Origin: Pontederia crassipes
Taxonomy: Eukaryota > Streptophyta > Magnoliopsida > Commelinales > Pontederiaceae
Length of the DNA: 64,000 nt
Assembly: GCA_030549335.1 (NCBI GenBank)
Contig: CM060189.1
Coordinates: 33,317,001-33,381,000, forward strand
Direction: 5' to 3'
The notes under the pieces were generated by a model that was not told the origin of the DNA, did not search any database, and saw nothing but the letters and a program-made list of their open reading frames with translations. A program made the translations under genes and the position numbers. This document shows positions 37,953 through 49,900 of the stretch, one piece after another (the first letter of the stretch is position 1; every line of letters begins with the position of its first letter).

Positions 37953-40900
37953 ATGGGGCGGGGCGCGGCGGACGGGGCGGCGTTCACGGTGCTGCTCGCG
38001 CTGGCGCTTGTGTTCGGGATCATGGCCTACGCCAGTTACCACGTCATCCACATGAAGCACGTCTCGCCGCTCGGCTTCGACGCGCGGCTCGACAGGTTCT
38101 CCGAGGCCAGGGCGGTCGAGCACATCCGCAGGCTCACTGTGGACATCGGCGGCCGGCAGGTGATGCGGGCGTTTTGCGCAACCGAGATGGGGTCTATTGG
38201 TTTTCTTTATCGCAGTCGGCGTTCAAATGATTGGATCTTGATGGTTCTTCGGTTTTCCTTTGTGTTTGGGTGGCAGGAGGGGCAGCCGGGACTAGAGGCG
38301 GCGGCAAGGTATATAAAAGAGGAGATTGAGTCGATAGCGGCGCGGGCGGGATCAAATTACAGGTATGCTCGCTGTTTAAAACCGGGTGTTGGGAAATACT
38401 ATTTGGAGTAAATTACACTTCTGACAGTATAGCCTTGTCCCGGTTTCAAGCACTGGTGACGTTAGGATGCTTGGGAAGATAGTATTGGAAGGGAGACATG
38501 CTTGACGTTAGTAGTGTCTTCCGGATTTTAAAAGCTGCATTTTGAATGCTGATTCCTGATTGTACCACCAATTTTGCATTTGCATTCTTACGGGATTTAA
38601 GTAGTGCCATGGCCTTGCAAAATTTTCTGGATTCCTCTTCTGGAGAGTTTGTTGGTATGGGTTTTCTAGGGGTTTTTTTATGATAATTCTAACCAAAGGA
38701 AATTTACCGTTAGTAGTTACGTCCTGAGAATGGTAATGAAATTGTGTACCCAAATATGTATTTGAAACTTGAATGTGGGTTATAATAAAAAATGAGCTGC
38801 TGCCCCTTTTGTATTATAAAATTTTAACTGCTTATTCATCTACAATGATTCTTTGCATTGTCAGAAAGAGGTCCCTGTCATGTTATGGGTTGTCTGGAGC
38901 AAAAATAGGCAAGCAAATAATTGTTTGGGCCATTGGTTCTGGTTCCTATACATATATTTACTACGTGATGTTATGCAGATTTTTTTTAACTAGAAAATGG
39001 TGTTTTGGCCGCCACATCCTCCTCTAGTCTTGTTTTGATTTTGGGATACGGTTGTAAATCATTCTTGTCATAGTGATAATAAAAAAATGCACGGCTACTG
39101 AAGCATCATAATCATCTTTTTCTCTCTACAACAACAACAACAAAGCCTTATCTCACTAGGTGCGGCTACATAGATCATACGACGCCAATATATTCGTTGA
39201 TCCATGTTCATGCGATTCGACAGGGTTTTACGCTTAAAGAAAAAAAGAACTGGACCAGAACACAGATTCAGATTACGTTCCTCTAAGCCAGCTGATTATA
39301 ATATCCTATTGTAGCTCTTGACTGAATTATCATGAAAGCAATATTACCAACATGACAAAATGCCACATTTTGAGATTATATAACTTTATTGACTGTGATA
39401 CATTCACACTTTTCATCCAGCGAGAAGGGAGGCTACAGACCCTTATTATTGACACATCAAATCAGAAAGAAACCTTTGGAACATAACCTAATAGAGAATG
39501 ACCACCTTGACCGATTGCTTATATGGGGATCCACACACACTCAGTACTACAGGGAAACTAGACATAATAGAAGTTTCTTACATGGGGCCACTTTGAACAA
39601 ATGCTTCGTGAATTTTGGTTCGGTACATGGATGGCTAAATTCAAGCATTAACAACTCAGAAAAGAAAAATCTCTGGTAGTTATTGATGTTGGTGGTCATT
39701 ATCATATCTTTTGAGTAATATTATTAGCTTCTGTATGGAGAGTGGTGTTGAAGGGCTAGAGTTTGTGTCATGAAGAGATACAGAGAGTGATGTTGAATGG
39801 TTAGAGTTTATGAGCACGTGAAGAGATGTTGTAAGACGATAGAACTTATTTTCCTCATAAGCATTCCCTTTTTTATGAAGGCGTTCTATTGTATACTTAA
39901 TTGATATAAGTTCACTTTATTTTGTGTGTCACATTTTGATGGTACAGGGTAGAGATTGACGAGACTCTTGTCAGTGGTGCTTTCAACATGATCTTTTTGC
40001 ATCATAGCGTATCTCTTGCCTACAGAAACCATAAGAATATAATTATGAGGTATGCTTTTCTTGTTGTTTTGCTCTTATTTCATATTTCATTGTCAAAGAA
40101 GGCATTCTTTACCTTCTCAAAACGAAAAAAAGAAAGCAAAAGGAGAAGGCATTCCTAAATGTTCTTTTGAGGGAAAGGCATTCCTAAATGTTTGAGTACG
40201 ACCTTATGTATCATCATTCATTTCTTTCCTTCTACTGAACTTTCTTCAAAGTACACTTAAAAAAAAACTTTATTCAAAGCATATTTTCTTCCAAATTATT
40301 ACCATTCAATGTGCGCTTCCTGACTGTTTTGAACTAAAAGATGTTTGACTATTACCATTCACGTTTTAAAACTTAGGTCGGTGTTCCAAAAGATTTGATC
40401 TCTCTGGACGTATCATAGGAGATAAAGAAAATAATCATTACAGCAAAGTTTTAGATGTCCAAAAAAATACTTCATCATTCAAGTTCAGATGTCTTGATTT
40501 TATGTCATACATCAGAGGAGGGAACTGCCATCATTACATACAAAGTTTTAGATGGCCAAAAAATCCGTCATCCTTCAAGTTCAGATGTCTTGATTTTATG
40601 TCATACATCAGAGGTGGGAACTGCCTACTTTTCCTTTGAGTGCCATAAGGCTTACAGTTTTCAGAGATGAGTCTGGACTTGAGTGATCCAAGAGGTGAAC
40701 AAATTTTCTTGGAAGCTTGAGGAGAAGTAGTCTATCTTGTCAACATTTCTGTGAAAGAGAGGGCTGCATCATTAACTTTCATGGACATGATGCAATCTTT
40801 GAGAGGGGGCTGCAGCTGCATAAAGAATATAGCTATTCATGCTAGATCCTTGTACAAAGAGAGGGGCACTTGTCTAATGTGAATATAATCAAAATGCTGG

Positions 40901-43900
40901 ATGATTATCTCACTCACTAGTCATTTCTGTCCCTAAAAGAAATAAAAAAAAATCAATTCTTTCTTTCAAATTAGAAGAGGATTGTTTTGTATAATTCAGA
41001 ACTTGAAAGTTTTAAAGAAAGAAATAAAGTACACAGATGAAGTGTTGAAGGCCCAAGGATACTTAAGAAGTTGATTCAAAAGAGAACATGAGATGGAAAT
41101 AAGCGAGGAATGAAGATGAAGTTGGATTCTCCTAGAAGTTTTAGAACAGGAAATGTGGCGACATGAAGTTGACTCACTTTTTGTGAAGAAACCTTGTAAA
41201 ATGAATTTTCCTGCAATTGCACAAAGTATTTCCTATCATGATTAATATAATTAAGAATTTAAATATATATACATATGTATATTTATGAGGCATATTAGCG
41301 TGCAATCACAAATTTGTGTCTTGGGCCATCAAATCAAAATGATGGCGATCCAAAGATTCAGTGATTGCACGGTGCAATCACAATTTGTGATTACACACTA
41401 ATTTAACTATATATATTTTATATTATAATGAAGGATTTCATTATATATCTTGTGCGCTCATTGGTTTCTTTTAAGTTTCTCTTTACTCATTAAATCTTAG
41501 GTTTGGAAAGTTTTGTATAATTTGCTGCTACACTCCTGTCATTTAAACCGATAACATCTGTCATGGTATTTAGGGCATTCTATTTTTAGTGATAATTTAT
41601 TATTTTGCAAGTATTTGGTTGCGTATATACTTTGAAAGTGAAGGATTTTACAATAGCTGTGCTGTGTTCTTTCTATCATTGAAGAAAATACTCATAGAGT
41701 AATTAGTCATTGGAACAGATCCAATGAATGTTTTTTTAGAAATGACAGATCCAAAAAACTGAAATGAATATTCCCTGAAGGGACTGAAAACTAGTATAAA
41801 ACCTGAAGTAACTTGGTAAAAGTGCTATTGCATTAGACAATGGTCGAACTCTTGTATCGAGTTGGAAACATTATCTCTCACACAGTCCTTTTGGGTTTGT
41901 AGGATCTCGTCTAACTCTTCGAGTGATCATGATCCGTCTGTTTTAGTAAATGGACATTTTGATAGCGCTCTTGGTTCCCCTGGTGCGGGCGACTGTGGTT
42001 CTTGTGTTGGTATGTATCCTTAGCTCAGTGCGCGTTCTTCTGTACATTCTGTTATCATCAACTATCCTTTAATGATTGGACACTTTTATTTCTCCAGCAT
42101 CAATGCTTGAATTAGCACGACTTATTGTTGATACCAACTGGATTCCACCTCGGCCCATCATCTTTCTATTTAATGGTGCTGAAGAACTCTTTCTTTTGGT
42201 AACAAGCTATAATTTACTTAATGAAATACTATATAGGCATGTTACAGTAATGCTCCATTCTTCCATTTTAGGTTGTATTATTGTTATATTGTTTTAGGAG
42301 TATTTTTTATATTTCTTTTTACTTTCTGAGGGATTGTTGTGTCCCTAGACTAAAGAGTTATTCTGGAAAGGCACGCTTGATTCTAAGCTCATGCTAAGAT
42401 CTTAGTGTAGAAAAAAAAGCCATGCATGCAATGTAAACTCTATGCCAAGATCTTAGTGTAGTCCGCTAAAAAAAAAAGATCTTAGTGTAGAATAGAGTCA
42501 TCAGTCATGCATGGCTGTATCTCAAGACACCGCTCGGATGAGTTCAAGAGCGATGTGGGGGTCTGGACGTTTGGCTATTTCTCAACATGAGGGTTATATT
42601 GACTATTTTATGGAGCACTGCCTCAGGCACAATCATATCAGACTACCGATAGATCTAGCGAACTCACAACCACCTCGTAGTCAAGATCTTTGCTTGGCTT
42701 ATGAGGATAGACAAAGTCCTCACTAGAGCCTACAAGGTGAGGTGGGCACCTAGTAGAGACACATCTTGCACGTGTTGAGAATGGAGAGGACATTGTGCAC
42801 TTTTTCTTTGCGTTCCACATATCAGCACAAGTATGGCAACATGCCAAGGAATGATTTCCTTGTCCATGAAGAACACCCGGCGTGGCCTTAGTTTCTTCTC
42901 CCTCGAAGAGTCTATGCACCCTAGGAACACTCGATTTGCTTAAGGCACAATGCCTTCGTCAAATTTCTAAATGCACAGCACAACAATAGCAACACAGAAG
43001 CAATACGGAGAAAATGCAGTTTTATTTCACTCTGGCATTGCGCCAAACACTTAGCATTCAAATAAATGATAAGGCTTGGTGCAGTCCCAACTGACATCTC
43101 TGTGCCACTAAACTCATTCAAATTTCAATGCTCTAGTACAAAACCCAACTAGTTTGGCTGCATTGACTACCATCTGCTTGGCGCCTGCATGTCACCAATC
43201 GCTGTGCGTGCCAGTTATTACTGTCGCATCCTTCAAAATGGTCTTGTTAGCCATGCCAATGCATGGGCTGCGTGAACCATCTGCCGCCGATGCCCCATAA
43301 GATGCATACTCACCCACAAGGATGTCTCGTCAGTGTTGCACCTGCTTGGCGAGCAACTGCCTGCCCCACATCCAATGTCACACACCGATGTGGCGCACCT
43401 GCAACTTGGCAGGGTGCTCGCCTGCTGCTGTCTGCAGGGCGGCCATTGATGTTTCCTGTTGTGCGTCCAGCTACGTGCAGGGCGCTGCACCCGCCAGCCC
43501 TAGTGAGCCTTCACGTTAAGGTCACAAAGCGGACCACCTTCTCCTCTTAAAAGGCTTGTGACAAGGAGCAAAATGGTCATCAGATAGAAAAAGATCAGAC
43601 TCGATTTATCTACTGCCCCTCTTTCAGTGGCCATCTCTTGGAGGTTCCCAGAAATAAGATGTAATGGAAGCTTCGATCTGGTCGTGACGTGAAACCTCCC
43701 ACCCGGCACCATGAGGCAGTCAATGTGGTTAGTCGTCCAGTGACAACAGTTGGCTTGGCGTACAGGTGGAAAACATTGTGTTGGCATCCCCCTTCCTTGG
43801 CAATATCTATCAAGAGTGTTTCTGCCAATGGACTTCCACCTTCCCATCCACCTCTTGATGATAGCTCCATGCAGCCATCTCCTCAGTGGTGAAGTCTCGA

Positions 43901-46900
43901 AGGTTCTCCATCTGATCTAGACAAGAAATGGCAGCCAGTGACTCTGATCGCTGTTGCTCCTTGTCCTCTCGAATCTACCCCATATGTTTCCTAATGAAAT
44001 CTCGAAGTGGGGTGAGGTGAGTTGCTAGTCTCTTGGCTGCTGAAATAGAATCTGGGGTGTGGAAACACTGCTGACCATTAGCTGTTTAAATCTGTCTTGC
44101 TTAAAAAATTAGTCAGGTGCTCAAAAATGGTTGTTGTATACAAATTTATGAGGCCACATAAGGTGTTAAATAACTTATGATTAGTTGTCTTACATGCCAT
44201 TCAATATACTATGAGAACAAACAACAACAACAACAAAGCCTTATCCCCACTAGGTGGGGTCGGCTACATGGATCATACGACGCCATATTCGTTGATCCAT
44301 GTTCATGAGATTCGATAGAGTTTTACGCTGGCTGTGGGGGCCTAAAACAACCCTCCTCCTAACACAACCCTCCTCAATATACTATGAGAAACGAATTACA
44401 AATATGATGTGAGAGATTGGCCTTGTAAGGTGGATTGTACTTTTTTTTAATGAAGGAAAGGATGACTTTGAGGCATGGTTAGTCATGTAATTGAAACAAA
44501 AAATTGCGACATGTACAAGTGTTTATATTTTGAGCAAAAAAGCAAGAAAAGAAGATTGGAAGTTGGTATGTCACTCTACAGAAAAAAGACTACCCCCACC
44601 CTACCCCTCTCCCCCACCGCACACATCACTAATAGGAAAAGAGATGCAAGATGCGATGTATAATGTTCTCTGTTTAGCACCTTTCTCTCCAAAAAAGAGT
44701 ACGGTTATGTTGGAGCCAAACAATTCAAGGATCACTAGAAGCATAGGATATCTCCATGATTGATTCTTTAGAGGTTTTTTGTATACATGTTTGTGGAGAT
44801 GTAAGGAAAAAAGATTCAATGTTTTTTGGTGCAATGCAAAACCTTATTTCACATTCTGATATACCTTTTTTTTGAAAGAAAGTAGAGTGTCAATCTTTTT
44901 GTAATAAGGCAAAACAAGCAATTTAAAAGTGTGCATCAAAGAGCTACAGAAAACTGAAGCTCCCCAAACCAAAACAAGATCTATACAAATCCCACTCGCT
45001 AGTAAAAAAATGATGCGTTACATACAATATTTTCTATATGGCATTTCTCCCTTGGATTGTGCAGTTAAACTTCAGTTAGATCGCCCATGCTGTGGCCAAG
45101 GATGCAGCGCATGATCATCAGCTCCCTGATTTGTCCTGCACAGCAAGTGCTCTCAACAAGTCCCCAAAAGTATATGCTCCAGATGCGTTGATGCCAAAGG
45201 GTTTGTCCCTAATGGCGGCATGCCCTTAGGAGAAATGGAAAAAAGGTAGTCAGTGTTCTTCGCCGAACCACATAGTGTGCATGTGGGATCTGCACGTGGT
45301 CCTATATGCTCCAGTGAGGACTTCATCATGCCTCAAGAGCCAAGATCTTGATTTTGTGTGGTGTGCAAGTGCCATACACGTGTGTAGTTAGATTTGTTGT
45401 TGTCTACGTTGTGCCTCCTGGAAGCAGCTGTCAGGAGACACCTTAGACGAGTAGTGATAAAAAAACCATATCCGACTTTTCTCTCTAGAGTCGTCTGGAT
45501 GGTTCAGATCCAACCAAGTAACATAAAGAGCTTAGTGAAATGCTGATCTCACAATCCGGACTTAAACAGTGGGGTCCATGAGCCTCCTCCCGATGAGCTT
45601 GGTGCTGATCAACACTCACTAATTGTCATTGCTGGAGTTGCCTAAAGTGCTAGTGCCACCTGGCATCCATTTGTGGTTCTTGAATCTCTGTGGTAACTAA
45701 TGATTCCACTTGTTTCACATTCTGTCACAACCCAACAAGTTTGCACACATGAGTTTTTTTTTTTTGAAACGAAAAAGGACGACCAGCAGGACACGGATGG
45801 GTTGCAGGTGGATTAATGTTCAAGCAGAAACATCTTTCTGGACATCACTTAGATTTGGTGGCACAGTACACACACAGACTTATTCATCTAAAAGCTGACT
45901 GATAGAGCCATTTTCTCTTCTGTTGGCCTTTTGGTCACAAAGAAATGCTTGCATCTCTCAAGGGGTCTAGTGGTATGTTGAGAATAATATCAGGCGGCTT
46001 TAGTAGCTTTGTATTATGCATGGAGGGTGTCAGTAAATGCAACATGGAACTTCTTTGTATACTGGTGTAAGGCAAATATGTATATATACACACTAAACAG
46101 AAATAATATTTGATGACCATACACCTTGATCTTTTTATAGTGAGATATGTATATGGATGACAACCACAACCTTGGGTAGTCATCCTTTTCCCTCTCAGAA
46201 AAAAAATTGGATGACCGTATAATTGGCAGTCATTCTTTTCTCTGTCAAAAAAATATTTCTTTGGGAGAAAAAAGGCCATCTAAACTGTGTCCACTTTGAG
46301 TGTATGACCAACACATTACATAATACGTAAAAGATCATGAACATTATTGGTAGGCTATCAATGTTGGATAGAACACTTCCTTTATGGAGTTAAATATGAT
46401 GCTCAATTGGGGGATAATCTGTTTCCAGATTTATTTAATTTATAATAACAAGAATCAGGTTTATTGTCAATTGTTCAGCTTATTTCTTGCTACTGTTCAC
46501 AGTTCACAAACTAGAGACAAGGTACCTCTTTCATTAGATAATTGTGCTATTTGTAGATTTTTTTTCTGTTATCATTGATATCTGTAACATTCATCAAAAC
46601 TAGAAAGTGCCGGACAAATGAAACTTCTAAAGATTGGTTTTGAAAGGGAACCTGTAAAGGGTATTACTATTTTTTATTAATAATTTGCTGCTTTCTAAAT
46701 TCAATTGGCATTGTTACTTAGTGTTGTGCTCCTTATTACTTGTGGTTTATGCACAAGAAGTGGCTCCAGATTTTCTCAAGTATAGGCCAACCAAAAGACT
46801 ATAATTGGCTTTTCTTTTTGAAAAAGGAGGCTAATTAACTTTGAAACTCCAGGGTTCTCATGGATTTTCAAGGACACATAGATGGAGCGAGTCGATAGGA

Positions 46901-49900
46901 GCTTTTATTAATATTGAAGCATCTGGAACTGGTGGTTTTGGTATGAACTTTTTTTTCCATACTGTCTCTTGTTTTAGCTTGGTAAGTTTGAATTCCCTTA
47001 TCCAATTAAGAATTGGTTCATGTTTAAAAATCCTTCTTAAGTTGATAAAGGCGAAAATAATATTGTTGGGATTAGTAAAGCGCAAAATACCTGAATATTG
47101 TGAAGCACATTAATAAATTTGGCTAAGAAACTACACTGGATTAATTATGTATATAGGGTGAAGTAGCCAATTTAAGAAACATTATCTAGATAACAAGCTA
47201 TCTTTCTTAAATAAAGTTCTTCAAATATTGCCCTAAACACAATCCTTTGATAAGCATGGTTTAGGAGCGAGTTGTAAGAGGAGATCGCACGACGCACCCC
47301 GCCTTTGGCAACCCCTGCCGGCGGCGTCACCCCCCGCCTCCGGCAACCTCTGCCGGGGACGCCATCCCCCCGCCTCCGGTAGTCCTTGCCGGTGGCGCCA
47401 GAAAAACCGCTCTGCCTTTACCGCGTGATTCAGGATGCGGCCAAGGTTGAAGCAGCTCAACGATTGCTGGACAGCCATCTCCTGCTGCCACTCATTGCTT
47501 CAGATGTCTGGGAGAGGGCCATCTAGCGCGCTCCTGTTCGGCACCCTGCGCTGCTACGCATGTGGAGGAGAGGGCCACCGTCGGGCAGCCTGCCCACACA
47601 CGCGCCGGAGAGTGCCAACCGTGCATGCTGCTGTCGCTTCACCGCCTGACGCTGACGAGAGAAATAGGGCACTCACCACTGTTTTCGTCCCGTGTGTCAC
47701 TCCTGCCCACTGAAGGGCGCGCCCCGAGCGGGCGTGGCCATGCGCGCGAGGAGGCGGGCGTGGCCGGGGCGATTCCTACTCCTAGTAGGAATAGGAGTCG
47801 TCCAACACTCCGAAGGTCCGACGAGGAGGGAGGAGCTTTTGGAGATGAAGACTTGGACTCCTATCGTGAGTAGGAGGACGAGCGCGTGGAGAAGTGCAGG
47901 ATCGGAAGGATTCCTACTCCTAGTAGGAATAGGAATTCGGACCTCTCCTAGGTCGAGTAGGACTTGGGCACGGACGGAGCTTCCTTCTGGATCGAGGGTC
48001 ACTTGGAGATGAAGTCCTAATCATAGGAGGACTGAAGATGGGGAGAGGCCACAGGAAAACAGTCCTAGTCCTAGTAGGACTAGGACTTGTCCCGGCGGGC
48101 GCACCCGGGGCGCGCCCCGGACATGGCAGGGCGCCAGGAGGGCGGCCTGACCAGTTTGCCTTCAAGATGGACTTTGAAGGAGTGCTGGCCGAATTCTTCT
48201 AGGACTCCAAGGTTGCTGGATTTCTACTCCTACTCCAAGGAGGTTTTTTCTAGAGAAGGGCTTGCATGCCTAATAGGATTAGGTCCTTAACTTAGACTAG
48301 GAGTTGTTTCTCTTGGGCACTATAAAAGGACATGTAATCAAGGCTTGTAGGACCATCCTGGACAATCTGAGATTGCTCAATAATATTCTCTAGTTTTCCT
48401 CTAAACTCTTAGCCTCCCTCTCTTCTTCCTGGGCGGGTGTTTCGTTGTGCATCCGGGGCGTGTACGGCCAGGGTCCAAGGCACGTCCAAACGAGGGCTGA
48501 TCGGCGACCGAGCAAGGTTCGTCGAGCCGCACGTCTGGTGTTTCATATCCGAAGCGTAAGGGCGTGACAACGTGGTATCAGAGCCTAGGTTCCGACTATG
48601 TGAGGAGAAGAAGGTGCTTCGAGCAAAGGCCGTTCGATGGAAGCTGAGGACACGACCCGGGGTCGAGTCCAAGGTGCGGACGTTGGGGAAAAGAAAAAGA
48701 ATACGCGAGCAAAGTCCAGAGATCCCGGCAACCATATTGAGAAGAATATGGAGGCGCTGGAACGAAGTCTTCAGGAAACGGACGAGGCGGTCCGTATCTT
48801 GGAAGCCGCGGCAGGAGAACACAGCTTGGCACTGGAGCAAGGAGGAACCTTACACCAGGAGCTGTCCAGCCGCGTTGCAGCCATAGAGGAGGCTATGGAT
48901 GCAAGGTGGAAGGCCATGGAGACAGATTTGTTGCTGCTCAAAGGTCTTCTCTTCGATGCAGGAGGGCTGCGATCGAAGACCCCGGTGCCCAAGTTCTTGG
49001 GACCGGAACCGAAGAAATATGATGGTGCGCGGGAGGCGACGACCATCGACGATTTTCTTTGGTGTCTTGAAAAGGGTTTCAAGACGAGCAAGATCGTGGT
49101 CGAGAAGGACCAGATCGACATGGCCGTGCGCTACCTGGTGGATGGTGCGCTCTTGTGGTGGCGTCGGATGGAGGAAGGAGACGAGACTCCGATAGAGTCT
49201 TGGGCAGACTTCAAGGTGGAATTGAAGAAGCAATTCTACCCCGGCAATGCACAAGAAGTGGCTATGAACAAGCTGACCTCTCTCAAGCAAACGGGTTCCG
49301 TGAAGGAATATATCGAAAAATTCCAACCGCTTATGTTGGAGATGCCCGGGAGCATGGAGGAGTCGACATGGTTGTTCTTCTTCCTGCGGGGGTTGAAACC
49401 ATGGGCGGCTCAGGAGTTGAGACGTCAGAGGATAACGACCATGAACGGAGCATTGGTCGCTGCTGAAGCTTTGGTGGAGTTTTCAGCAAACTGGGATCCT
49501 GGCGCGGGTGCTAAGGATCAGGGCAAGTCCAAGAAGGACGGAGCCCGAGCAGGTGGCAAGAAGAACGATAAGCAAGAGAAGAAGGCGACGACATCGAAGG
49601 GAGATGCCAAGAAGACGGTCAGATGCTTCCTTTGTGGAGGGCCGCACTACGCGAGGGAGTGCGACACGAAGAAGGGGCTCTCGACCATGGCATCTACCGT
49701 GGACACCGAGCAAGGCGCTGCACACATGGGGTCTATAATGGCGCTGACGACTGCTGCCGCAATGCTCCCGACGAAGGAAGTGAAGAAGACCGCGAAGGGC
49801 CTGATGTTCGTGGAGGTCGCAGTGAATGGCCACACTTCGACCGCTCTGGTTGATACTGGAGCCACGCACAACTTCATGGATTCAAGGGAAGCGGCACGAC

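Noticed and set aside
37704-38123. Minus-strand open frame over the peptidase start
   Set aside because: It is antisense to exon 1 of the peptidase gene in GC-rich DNA and has no domain; the plus strand explains the sequence.
47697-48840. Minus-strand open frames over the 5' LTR and gag
   Set aside because: GC-rich antisense shadows; they repeat at the 3' LTR because the LTRs are copies.
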